From Litorimonas sp947503715 (lineage in GTDB: Bacteria; Pseudomonadota; Alphaproteobacteria; Caulobacterales; Maricaulaceae): a stretch of DNA of 64,000 bases. The number at the start of each line of letters is the position of its first letter. The stretch's first letter is position 1. Both the position numbers and the translations under genes were made by a program. The stretch lies in contig NZ_CP189850.1 in NCBI RefSeq assembly GCF_050271975.1, positions 2,604,001 to 2,668,000 of the forward strand, written 5' to 3'. Below the pieces are notes generated by a model, which saw nothing but the letters and a program-made list of their open reading frames with translations, did no database searches and was not told where the DNA came from. Shown piece by piece: positions 28,001 to 35,414 of the stretch.

Positions 28001-28285
28001 CGGGATGCGAGACAGAGCTTCAGCGACAGAAAGATCCGGTAGAGCACCGACATCAGATGCCGTGATCGAGTCAACAGCCGTATCCGCATCGCGCTTCAGA
28101 TCACGAGCCTCCTTGAGAGACTGACGAATACCGGTTGAGACGACGACATCTTCGTCATCAACAGATGTTGTATTGTCCTGCGCAAAGGCCATTGGCGCAA
28201 AGCCAAAACTGGCAATCAATGCTGTCGTTCCCAACAGTGATAATTTGCTAAGCCGATCTACAGCTGTGCTCGAGTGTGATTTCAC
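25082..28285 (-). CDS. TonB-dependent receptor, carbohydrate type
   Basis: The 1067-residue outer-membrane receptor has a long signal peptide ending MAFAQ, a TonB-box-like region DEDVVVSTGIRQSLKEA, a plug domain (DLSVAEALSRIPGVVAQRF, GTIPPELIGAVDVFKNTTADMIEGGIGGTINLRT) and a beta-barrel that ends in Phe (RIGARYAF). This subtype, with GIRQSL and ALDFGTIPPELI, is common in carbohydrate uptake loci of Caulobacter, Xanthomonas and alteromonads. Start is GTG 28285 behind AGGGG. The promoter overlaps a LacI-type palindrome shared with the divergent halogenase operon, and the GH3 gene lies downstream. It probably imports a beta-linked oligosaccharide. Confidence 0.92.
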   Translation of the reverse strand: MKSHSSTAVDRLSKLSLLGTTALIASFGFAPMAFAQDNTTSVDDEDVVVSTGIRQSLKEARDLKRDADTAVDSITASDVGALPDLSVAEALSRIPGVVAQRFDINNDNGGDFPSPEGGGNLIRGLTLVRTEFNGRDAFSANGGRALDFGTIPPELIGAVDVFKNTTADMIEGGIGGTINLRTLEPFDRQGLVAVASIDGTYTDLRKEWSPDFSAVLGNRWDTSAGEFGLLGSFSSSELQSELHGFQIGQVIPFNTGDQIIALPNGFQLRTNEVDRERESYYIAGQWQDPSGDLRLTAKYSRIDNETEGNERTLEFFGDGESFGAYSVDGLTTTPFSSSGIAQCNGSNDPSPTNPTCEITVPVTGLYETGVINNSLRDWTGARGANFTNLGINQVDKSTTDDISLNLKWRPSDQWYVQLDGHRTTAESTRERLWAGSRFFSDFTINADLDNPSVGLLPRTDSNPIRRAGGGAPTSGILSDPSNSFLLFAADEFRDNEGDMYALRGDIEYEFDNDGWFDSVKFGARYAERDQVNRQAGLNWAGVAPPWTGAVESNGFQGGYLPYTELNTPGFEVVDFAGFFRGGVVQGANSSVVFADRELIQDYDAFVAAIFSDINISNPDEGLNPDWNPLRDTNGVVAANTAFGGDGVTPYSSDRGSIGDVTEKTQNYYARLDFGNEFNNGMSIEGNVGVRYTKSDVSGVGGLNFGNLLSAEGQAGNLTANDLRLLNFIPDAVAFSQQESTVREGTFSSTDFWLPSLNVKWNLNDSSLIRFAASETITRPRIDQLNGAQFANVQNLFISTDDLDVPEDERIIDITTQQIVISGGNPDLQPIESTNLDLSFEHYFGDNNSLTLSLFNKDIRNNIVNGAITLDTVSLDGDDISIRFAGDLNQDEATIRGLELAYQQFYDGLPGFLGNLGVQANYTYIDADTNAPIPFLDSDQDGNPDGPQDVLRFGVTDFLGLSEHAANLIGIYQDDRLEMRLAYNWRSEYLGSYRDFVSGNPIFQQPTGYLDGSIKYDLTENFQIRAQIANITDEKANSEQQIDADGTRFGRTSFVGDRRIRIGARYAF

Positions 28286-28302
28286 GATCGTATCCCCTTT
28301 TT

Positions 28303-28316
28303 TGCCAATTTTGGCA
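28303..28316. promoter_or_regulatory. Palindrome in the TonB-receptor leader
   Basis: TGCCAATTTTGGCA is a perfect inverted repeat 17 bases before the receptor GTG, just ahead of the ribosome site AAAAAGGGG on the minus strand. It could be a small leader hairpin affecting translation or a binding site; nothing else supports a specific role. Confidence 0.35.
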
Positions 28317-28359
28317 TGTTACTGCCCATTATGAGCTATTATTGTAGTGTTACGGAATC

Positions 28360-28403
28360 GTCATAAGCGGAGTTTGACAGCGCTGTCAAACACGATCTAA
28401 CAT
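28360..28403. promoter_or_regulatory. Divergent promoter pair sharing one LacI-type operator
   Basis: The 18-base perfect palindrome TTTGACAGCGCTGTCAAA (28373-28390) contains TTGACA on both strands. On the plus strand TTGACA (28374-28379) is followed after 18 bases by TAACAT (28398-28403), facing the halogenase operon; on the minus strand TTGACA (28389-28384) is followed after 18 bases by TATGAC (28365-28360), facing the TonB receptor. One bound repressor would therefore shut both units. Confidence 0.72.
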
Positions 28404-28557
28404 TCATATAACGTTTTTATCAGTACAGGTTTTTCTGAGCTCCTCCCAATCACAATGTTCGAAAGCCTAGGCCGCACTAAACGTCGCAGGATGGAGAGAA
28501 GCCTTGTCTCGACATCGCATATGACACACATGATTTTGCATGAGTTCAGGGGAATTT

Positions 28558-30069
28558 ATGAGACTTCGAAAAATATGCATACTCGGCGGCGGGACGAGCG
28601 GCTGGATGACAGCTGCCGGATTATCCAATAAATACAAAAGCTTGGGTATAGAGATAGAGTTGGTGGAGTCAGAGCAAATCGGCACTGTGGGCGTCGGCGA
28701 GGCCACCCTGCCGCATATTCGTTTTTTCAATCAAAGCCTCGGAATCGATGAGCGGGAATTTATGAAAGCGACCCGCGCAACTTTCAAATTAGGGATCGAG
28801 TTTTGCGATTGGGGCCGTCAGGGTGATCGTTATATCCACCCGTTCGGTGATTATGGCGAGCCAATTGACGGTGTGGACTTCCATCATTTTTGGCTGCGAC
28901 TGTTGCAGAATGGACACAATTCCAGACTGGATGATTACTCCTATCCGATTCTCGCCGCAGAAGCCGGGAAGTTCCAACTTCCAGGCAAGGATGTCAGTAA
29001 AATCGGCTCTAATTTCGGATATGCCTATCAATTTGACTCCAGCCGCTATGCGGTGTTGCTTCGCCAATATTCTGAGAAAAACGGCGTCACGCGTACGGAA
29101 GGGAAAGCCGTCAAAGCGTCACGCGACCCTGAAAGTGGCTTCATAAGTTCCATTACTTTGGAAAGCGGACAGACGATTGAAGCCGATCTCTTTGTTGATT
29201 GCTCCGGCTTTCGGGGCGTCCTGATCGAACAAGAGCTGGAAACAGGCTATGACGATTGGAGCGAATGGCTCCCCTGTAACCGGGCCATCGCCGTCGCTTG
29301 CGAAACCAAAGGGCCCAGCGTGCCGTTTACACGAGCAACAGCCCGAAAGGCTGGCTGGCAATGGCGCATTCCCCTCCAACACCGCGTTGGTAATGGACAC
29401 GTCTATTGCAGCGAGTTTATTTCAGATGACGCGGCCAGAGAGCAATTATTGAGCACGTTAGAAGGCCAGCCCCTCTCAGAGCCCAAACAGCTTTACTTTA
29501 AAACGGGCAAAAGACGGAAGCTTTGGAATAAGAATGTTGTCGCGATTGGATTGTCCGGTGGGTTTCTAGAGCCCTTAGAATCAACGTCTATTCACCTCAT
29601 CCAAGAGGGCATAACGGCCCTGATTGAATTATTTCCCGGAAAGTCGTTCGAAACGTCAGACGCGGAGGAGTATAACCGCCGCATGGACCTAAACTTTGAC
29701 CGCGTGCGGGATTTCCTCCTCCTACATTATGTCGCCACGCAGCGCGATGACAGTGAGATGTGGCGATATTTCCGCAACATGACGCTACCGGAGAGTTTGC
29801 AGGAAAAAATGGAGGCTTGGAAAAGCCGCGGGTACCTCCTCCGCTATGAACAGGGCGTCTTCCTGCCACCGAGCTGGGTCGCGGTGATGGCGGGACAGAA
29901 CCTCATTCCCGATGGATATGATCTGCGGGTTAATCGCAAAACACTGGACGAGGTTGTCTCAGTAACCGACACAATCAAACAGCAGAGTAAAATTGCGGTT
30001 ACGCAAACACCCGACCACGCGGCCTTCCTCGCGCAATATGGCGCCGCGGCAGAGATGGGAGCGGGCTAG
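28558..30069 (+). CDS. Flavin-dependent halogenase family protein (paralogue 1, canonical)
   Basis: The 503-residue protein matches the tryptophan-halogenase family: FAD motif GGGTSGWM (10-17), TVGVGEATLP (43-52), catalytic Lys77 in TFKLGIEF, WQWRIP (267-272) and FLEPLEST with Glu341. In PrnA the equivalent Lys79 and Glu346 are essential, and WxWxIP separates halogenases from monooxygenases. Start ATG 28558 follows AGGGGA at good spacing; ATG 28540 is less likely. It is first of four tandem relatives and shares an operator with the divergent TonB receptor. No flavin reductase is nearby. Related genes near TonB receptors include brominating enzymes on indole in vitro, but the natural substrate of such loci is unknown. 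Confidence 0.9.
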   Translation: MRLRKICILGGGTSGWMTAAGLSNKYKSLGIEIELVESEQIGTVGVGEATLPHIRFFNQSLGIDEREFMKATRATFKLGIEFCDWGRQGDRYIHPFGDYGEPIDGVDFHHFWLRLLQNGHNSRLDDYSYPILAAEAGKFQLPGKDVSKIGSNFGYAYQFDSSRYAVLLRQYSEKNGVTRTEGKAVKASRDPESGFISSITLESGQTIEADLFVDCSGFRGVLIEQELETGYDDWSEWLPCNRAIAVACETKGPSVPFTRATARKAGWQWRIPLQHRVGNGHVYCSEFISDDAAREQLLSTLEGQPLSEPKQLYFKTGKRRKLWNKNVVAIGLSGGFLEPLESTSIHLIQEGITALIELFPGKSFETSDAEEYNRRMDLNFDRVRDFLLLHYVATQRDDSEMWRYFRNMTLPESLQEKMEAWKSRGYLLRYEQGVFLPPSWVAVMAGQNLIPDGYDLRVNRKTLDEVVSVTDTIKQQSKIAVTQTPDHAAFLAQYGAAAEMGAG

Positions 30070-30073
30070 GGCC

Positions 30074-31552
30074 ATGGCGTCGGCGCCCCTCACAACTATC
30101 GTCATCTATGGCGGCGGGTTAGCAGGCTATGTCTGTGCCTGTGCCTTAGACCGGACATTGCCCGGGGACATTCAACTTATCCTGATCGAAACCGATGCTG
30201 CCAAAGCCACGGATATTTTCTTCGGGACCCTCACCTCGCCCACAACTTACGACTTTCTCTTAGACAAAGCGTTCACCGAACCGGACCTCTTTCTGAACAC
30301 GCAAACAGGTGTCTCATTGGGGACGAAATTTGAGAATTGGGGGCCCACACGTCAAAATTGGATACAGAGTTTTTACAAACCTCTGCCCGTTCTGAATGGT
30401 GTAGAATTTCAGCATTACCTGACACGTTTTCAAAAAACCGCCCAGAAGAAAGCCTCCCTCGAAGACTATATCATCTCGACACAGGCTGCAAAGACTGGCG
30501 GGTTTGCGCACCCCCCGGAAGACCGAAAAACGCCGCTTGCGGATATGGATTATGGATATCAGTTTTCACCCAAAGACTGGCTGGAGTATTTCTCGGGCAA
30601 GCTGTCATCGAAACGGGTGACCCGCCTTCAATCCGACGTGACGAAAGTTGAGCGCAGCGGTGAGACAGTGACGGGCCTAACCCTGAATAATGCGCAGATC
30701 ATTAAGGCAGATTTCTTTATTGATGCGTCAGGCCCAAACTCGAAATTGAAATCGCCAAGCGACACATCCTGGGTTGGAACACGGGAAATCTGCGCGGCCG
30801 AAACGCATAACATTGAAACGGGCAAGCGACACCCCTACCGGACTGTAAGGGCAGCCGATTATGGCTGGCAGTCGGAAACGACACTTCAAAATCAGGTTCA
30901 TCGATTGACGGTTTATGATCCAAACTCAGAGCGTGCGGCATTGAAAGCTCATGGCACACCTGATCATACACCTTTTAAAGTGCAATTAGGTCGAACAGAG
31001 ACGCCCTGGATCGGGAATTGTCTGACATTCGGTCATGGGGCGGCCAGCCTTGAACCCCTCACCTCTGCACCAATGCGGTTGCTCGAACGTGATATTGATA
31101 GGCTTATCGAACTCATCCCTGTCTCAAAAAATATGACGGTTGAGCGTCGCGAATATAACCGACGTTTCAATGATGATTATAGCCACGCGGATCTATTCCA
31201 ACGCGCGTTTTTCAGCACATCGAAAACAGGTGCTCATCCCTACTGGGTCGCTGCAAGTTCAACCCCGCTTACGAAACGCTTGCAGGACAAGGTCGAGCAA
31301 TTCGAAAGCCGCGGTGTGCTGGTGCAATATGATTATGAGCCTTTCAGCCGCGAAGACTGGACCCTGCTCCATATAGGCATGGGACGTTTGCCGAGACGTT
31401 ATGATCCGCTGGCCGACCGCGTGTCCCTGCCCGGACTGACGCAGAAACTTGAACAAATGCGCCATGCGATTGATGTGATGGCAAAAAAATTACCCCCTCA
31501 TGATGTCTATATGTCCCGCCTGATAAAATATTTGGAAGACCAAAATGTCTGA
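30074..31552 (+). CDS. Degenerate halogenase-family protein (paralogue 2, catalytic residues lost)
   Basis: This 492-residue frame aligns along its length with its neighbours: N-terminal GGGLAGYV, LGTKFENWG, DYGYQFSPKDW, FFIDASGPNS, LEPLTSAPMRLLE, EYNRRFNDDYSHA. Yet the key residues differ: GGGTAGW became GGGLAGY, VGVGEAT is absent (TDIFFGTLTSP), the catalytic Lys is Ser81 (GVSLGTKF), WxWxIP is WQSETT, and the catalytic Glu is Thr (EPLTSA). It cannot work as a halogenase by the known mechanism. There is no frameshift or stop; it begins 4 bases after paralogue 1 and overlaps paralogue 3 by 8 bases. It may be a structural partner, a regulator of the active enzymes or a different flavoprotein. 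Start ATG 30074 (MASAPLTTIVIYGGG). Confidence 0.85.
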   Translation: MASAPLTTIVIYGGGLAGYVCACALDRTLPGDIQLILIETDAAKATDIFFGTLTSPTTYDFLLDKAFTEPDLFLNTQTGVSLGTKFENWGPTRQNWIQSFYKPLPVLNGVEFQHYLTRFQKTAQKKASLEDYIISTQAAKTGGFAHPPEDRKTPLADMDYGYQFSPKDWLEYFSGKLSSKRVTRLQSDVTKVERSGETVTGLTLNNAQIIKADFFIDASGPNSKLKSPSDTSWVGTREICAAETHNIETGKRHPYRTVRAADYGWQSETTLQNQVHRLTVYDPNSERAALKAHGTPDHTPFKVQLGRTETPWIGNCLTFGHGAASLEPLTSAPMRLLERDIDRLIELIPVSKNMTVERREYNRRFNDDYSHADLFQRAFFSTSKTGAHPYWVAASSTPLTKRLQDKVEQFESRGVLVQYDYEPFSREDWTLLHIGMGRLPRRYDPLADRVSLPGLTQKLEQMRHAIDVMAKKLPPHDVYMSRLIKYLEDQNV

Positions 31553-33059
31553 TACACAACATGCGCCTCTCAAACATATCGTCATTCTCGGCGGCGGGTC
31601 TGCAGGTTGGATGGCGGCGGCGGCCCTTTCGAGTTTGCTCTCCCCCGATGTGACACGAATTACTCTAATCGAATCCGACCAAATCGGCACAGTCGGTGTG
31701 GGCGAGGCCACGATTCCTGACATGATCAATTTCAATCGCATGTTGGGCATTAATGAAGCGGAATTCCTGAAAGCGACGAATGGCACATTTAAACTCGGTA
31801 TTGAGTTCAAGGATTGGGGAAAATTAGGCGACAGCTATATACATCCGTTCGGCAGTATCGGCGTGGATATGCAGGGTATCGATTTCCATCATTATTGGCT
31901 GCATAATCGGTCCTCCGGCAATTCCGCACCGCTGCAGAATTACAGCATGTGCGCCGTTGCAGCGGAAAACGGAAAGTTCACCCTGCCCGACCCGAACCCC
32001 AGATCGCCCCTCTCTCACCTCCGCTACGCCTATCACATCGATGCAACAGCTTACGCGAGATATTTACGCAATTATGCGGAAAAGCGGGGCGTGACACGCG
32101 TTGAAGGCAAGGTGACACGGGTCGATCAGCAAAATGAGACCGGCGATATCACAACACTGACATTGGAAAATGGCCAAACAATCACGGGCGATTTTTTCTT
32201 TGACTGCACGGGCTTTCGATCTCTTCTAACGGAAAAAATACTGGATGTTCCTTTTGAAGACTGGAGCCATTGGCTACCCTGTGACAGTGCGCAAACGGTC
32301 GCGACAGAGCGGGTTGGCAGCCTTATTCCTTACACAAAAGCGACGGCGAAAACGGCGGGCTGGCAATGGCGTATTCCGACCCAACACCGCACGGGGAACG
32401 GGCATATTTATTCCAGTAAATTCATGGATGATGCGGAAGCCAAAGACATCCTGATGGCAGGGCTGGATACCCAGCCTCTGAGCGAGCCTCGCAAGATTTC
32501 GTTTAAAACAGGCTGTCGTGAAACGTTATGGAATAAGAACTGTATCGCGCTTGGTCTCTCAGCAGGATTCCTGGAACCGTTGGAATCGACCTCCCTCTTC
32601 CTCATCCAACAGGGAATTAGTCGCTTTATCAGCCTATTCCCCAGCGCGGACGTCTCTGACGTCGTTCGGACCGAGTATGACAAGCAAATGCGTAAAGAGT
32701 TTCATCAGGTTCGGGATTTCATTATCCTGCATTATGTCGCGACAGAGCGTGACGACAGTCCGTTCTGGAATTATTGCCGGACGATGGACATCCCGGAAAG
32801 TCTTAAAAGCAAAATGGACTTATTTGACAAGGCCGGACGGATCTTCCGCTATGATGACGAACTCTTTTCCAAAGAAAGCTGGATCGCAGTCTTTCTTGGC
32901 CAGAATATTATTCCGGACGTCACAGACCCCATCGTCTCGTCACTGCCAAAAGCGCAAGTCGATCACAGCTTAAAATCCATGAGCGGGGCTATGCAGCAAG
33001 TCGCGCAAAATATGCCGACTCACGAAGAATTCCTCCAACGCTATGGCGCGGCGGTTTAA
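31545..33059 (+). CDS. Flavin-dependent halogenase family protein (paralogue 3, canonical)
   Basis: The 504-residue protein keeps all halogenase signatures: GGGSAGWM (16-23), GTVGVGEATIP, Lys83 in GTFKLGIEF, GWQWRIPTQHRTGNGH and AGFLEPLESTS. It is closer to paralogues 1 and 4 than to 2. Its start lies 8 bases inside paralogue 2, so translation is coupled, and paralogue 4 begins at the base after its stop. Same strand and operon as the other members; expression is presumably driven from the shared operator-promoter at 28374-28403. The substrate cannot be inferred from sequence alone. Confidence 0.9.
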   Translation: MSDTQHAPLKHIVILGGGSAGWMAAAALSSLLSPDVTRITLIESDQIGTVGVGEATIPDMINFNRMLGINEAEFLKATNGTFKLGIEFKDWGKLGDSYIHPFGSIGVDMQGIDFHHYWLHNRSSGNSAPLQNYSMCAVAAENGKFTLPDPNPRSPLSHLRYAYHIDATAYARYLRNYAEKRGVTRVEGKVTRVDQQNETGDITTLTLENGQTITGDFFFDCTGFRSLLTEKILDVPFEDWSHWLPCDSAQTVATERVGSLIPYTKATAKTAGWQWRIPTQHRTGNGHIYSSKFMDDAEAKDILMAGLDTQPLSEPRKISFKTGCRETLWNKNCIALGLSAGFLEPLESTSLFLIQQGISRFISLFPSADVSDVVRTEYDKQMRKEFHQVRDFIILHYVATERDDSPFWNYCRTMDIPESLKSKMDLFDKAGRIFRYDDELFSKESWIAVFLGQNIIPDVTDPIVSSLPKAQVDHSLKSMSGAMQQVAQNMPTHEEFLQRYGAAV

Positions 33060-34574
33060 ATGTCCGATCAGAAAATTAAAAATATCGTCATTGTCGGCGG
33101 CGGGACTGCGGGCTGGATGGTCGCGGCGGGCTTATCACGGCTTATCAATGACGAGACGGTGAATATCCGCCTGATTGAGTCTGAGGCGATTGGCACAGTG
33201 GGTGTCGGCGAAGCGACGATCCCCCATATTAATTACTTCAATCGTCTGTTGGGTTTGGATGAAAACGACTTCGTCAAGAAAACGAATGCGACATTTAAAC
33301 TGGGCATTGAATTCGTAAATTGGGGGAAACTGGGCGAGAGCTACATTCACCCGTTTGGGGATTACGGTGTGAATATGGAGGGGCTTCGCTTCCACCATTT
33401 CTGGCACCGCTATAACGCGCTGGGCAAAGCGCCCTCTGTTGATGAGTACTGTCTGCAAATCCTGGCCGCGCAACAGGGGAAATTCCAGCGCCCGGATATG
33501 AGCCTCAAAAACTCTCCTCTAAATTCAATCGTCTATGCGTTTCAATTCGATGCCTCGCTCTACGCCAAATTTATGCGGGAGTTTGCGGAAAGCCGTGGTG
33601 TTAAACGCATTGAGGGCAAAATTACGAAAGCTGGTCAACATCCTGAAACCGGTCATATTGAGTCTGTAACGCTCGAAAATGGCGAGAGTTATGAAGGTGA
33701 TCTATTCATCGACTGCTCCGGGTTTCGCGGGCTCCTAATCGAGCAAACCTTGAAGACGGGCTATGAGGATTGGAGCGCCATGCTGCCCTGTGACCGCGCC
33801 GTTGCACGCGGATGCGAGTCCGTCGGCGAGCCCGCGCCCTATACACGCGCCACGGCCAAAGACGCAGGCTGGCAATGGCGCATTCCACTTCAATCTCGCA
33901 TCGGCAACGGGCACGTTTATTGCTCTGAATATATCAGTGATGACGACGCACTGGCGAGCCTAATTGCAGGTCTTGACGGGGAGCCGATCTCGGACCCTAA
34001 CTTCTTGCGGTTCAAGACGGGTATTCGAAAGAAGACTTGGAATAAGAATGTTATTTCCCTTGGACTGGCTGCAGGCTTTTTGGAGCCGCTTGAATCGACC
34101 TCTATTCACCTGATCCAAACGGCAGTTGCCCGACTGATGCAGTGTTTCCCGGATAAGGATTTCGCACAGTCCAATATTGATTATTTCAATACAAAGACCC
34201 GTCAGGAATATCTACAAGTCCGGGATTTCCTCATCCTGCATTATTATGCGACAGAACGCGAAGACACACCGTTCTGGCGCTATTGTAAGAATATGGACAT
34301 CCCTGACACGCTGAAAGAGCGGATCGCGATTTATAAGGATACCGCCCGCCTTTATCGTCATGACAATGAAATTTTCGGAGAAACGAGCTGGTTCGCAGTC
34401 ATGCATGGTCAAGGCATTATGCCTGAGCGTTACCACCCTATGGCGAATTCTCTGCCAGAGGCGACGCTTTTAGATCGTATGGATCAGTTAGAACGGGTTA
34501 CGCAGGCTTGCCTCGATAAGATGCCCAAGCATCAATCTTTCATCAATGCGAATTGTAAAGCGGATATGAATTAG
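33060..34574 (+). CDS. Flavin-dependent halogenase family protein (paralogue 4, canonical)
   Basis: The 504-residue protein has GGGTAGWM (13-20), GTVGVGEATIPH, Lys80 in ATFKLGIEF, GWQWRIPLQSRIGNGH and AGFLEPLESTS, so the FAD site, tunnel Lys and catalytic Glu are all kept. It starts at the base directly after the paralogue 3 stop. With paralogues 1 and 3 it makes three complete enzymes in one operon, which suggests different substrates or positions rather than redundancy. A TPR-type exported protein follows 56 bases downstream. Confidence 0.9.
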   Translation: MSDQKIKNIVIVGGGTAGWMVAAGLSRLINDETVNIRLIESEAIGTVGVGEATIPHINYFNRLLGLDENDFVKKTNATFKLGIEFVNWGKLGESYIHPFGDYGVNMEGLRFHHFWHRYNALGKAPSVDEYCLQILAAQQGKFQRPDMSLKNSPLNSIVYAFQFDASLYAKFMREFAESRGVKRIEGKITKAGQHPETGHIESVTLENGESYEGDLFIDCSGFRGLLIEQTLKTGYEDWSAMLPCDRAVARGCESVGEPAPYTRATAKDAGWQWRIPLQSRIGNGHVYCSEYISDDDALASLIAGLDGEPISDPNFLRFKTGIRKKTWNKNVISLGLAAGFLEPLESTSIHLIQTAVARLMQCFPDKDFAQSNIDYFNTKTRQEYLQVRDFLILHYYATEREDTPFWRYCKNMDIPDTLKERIAIYKDTARLYRHDNEIFGETSWFAVMHGQGIMPERYHPMANSLPEATLLDRMDQLERVTQACLDKMPKHQSFINANCKADMN

Positions 34575-34630
34575 GTGATTTTCTAAATATCCTGTATGTA
34601 CGTTCGTGTGCGTAGTTTCTCGGTGACCCT

Positions 34631-35323
34631 ATGAAATATTTGTTCCAGGCTCTTGTAACATCAATTCTGATCTTATCTGCGCCTGCTGGTGCGCAAGATG
34701 CAGCTGAAGAAGACACTGTCGTTGCGAACGCTACCAAAAGGGTCGACCCGGCCCTCGCCGCTTTTTTCGCCGGAGATTTTGAGACAGCGGAAATTGAGTT
34801 CGAGAAGAACGCCGTCTGCGCCCACCGTGTAGAACGCAATTTCGAAGCCGGTCTGGAAGCTGCCCGTGACAGTTCCATTCAGGCCGATGTCGCGGGCGAT
34901 ATAAACACGGCGCCACAACCCAGTGGCGGCGCGGGAGGAAATGTTTCGGTTTCAACAACGCCTGCGATTACGCCCTCTTTTTCGGTAAATACATCAGGGT
35001 TTGAAAAAGAGAATTATACAAAAAAGCGGACTTGCGCAGATCGCGGCTACCAAATCTACATGATGGGCATGTCACAGTTGCAACTCGGCAAAACAGAGGA
35101 CGCTAAGAAAGCCTTCTCCCGCGCGACGAAGATCAAGCGAACACTCTATGACGCCCATTTTCGTTTGAGCCTGCTTGAATATCAAGCCGGCAATGTCGAT
35201 GAAGCGAAGAAACAGTTCAAATCCCTGACAAAAATCGCAAATCGCTGTAGAAGATGTGAAGCCAAGAAAGAGATTGAGGGGCAAGTCAGTTATCTCACAA
35301 ACCTATTGGGAGAACCGAATTAG
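34631..35323 (+). CDS. Exported TPR-like protein
   Basis: The 230-residue protein has a Sec signal peptide (MKYLFQALVTSILILSAPAGAQ), a low-complexity Gly/Ser/Thr stretch near residues 92-120, and two helical repeats at the C-terminus (YQIYMMGMSQLQLGKTEDAKKAFSRAT and YDAHFRLSLLEYQAGNVDEAKKQF) that look like TPR units. Four cysteines, including RCRRCEAKK, occur in the mature part. It could be a periplasmic scaffold for the locus. It follows the halogenase genes by 56 bases on the same strand and is probably in their operon. Function is unknown. Confidence 0.72.
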   Translation: MKYLFQALVTSILILSAPAGAQDAAEEDTVVANATKRVDPALAAFFAGDFETAEIEFEKNAVCAHRVERNFEAGLEAARDSSIQADVAGDINTAPQPSGGAGGNVSVSTTPAITPSFSVNTSGFEKENYTKKRTCADRGYQIYMMGMSQLQLGKTEDAKKAFSRATKIKRTLYDAHFRLSLLEYQAGNVDEAKKQFKSLTKIANRCRRCEAKKEIEGQVSYLTNLLGEPN

Positions 35324-35352
35324 GCCATAATTCAAACTGACTGTTGGTCCAA

Positions 35353-35382
35353 TTTGACAACGCTGTCTTTTACGTTTTAAAT
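35353..35382 (+). promoter_or_regulatory. Promoter with LacI-type operator before the CBM-like gene
   Basis: TTTGACAACGCTGTCTTT (35353-35370) is an imperfect copy of the operator. TTGACA (35354-35359) is followed after 17 bases by TTAAAT (35377-35382), a good -35/-10 pair, so the operator overlaps the promoter of the gene at 35415. Confidence 0.65.
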
Positions 35383-35414
35383 TTCCATAATTATAAAATT
35401 TGGGGATCTAAATC

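Noticed and set aside
28558..34574. Halogenases as part of a secondary-metabolite cluster
   Set aside because: No NRPS, PKS, tryptophan-oxidising or flavin reductase gene is nearby, and the operator links them to the sugar genes.
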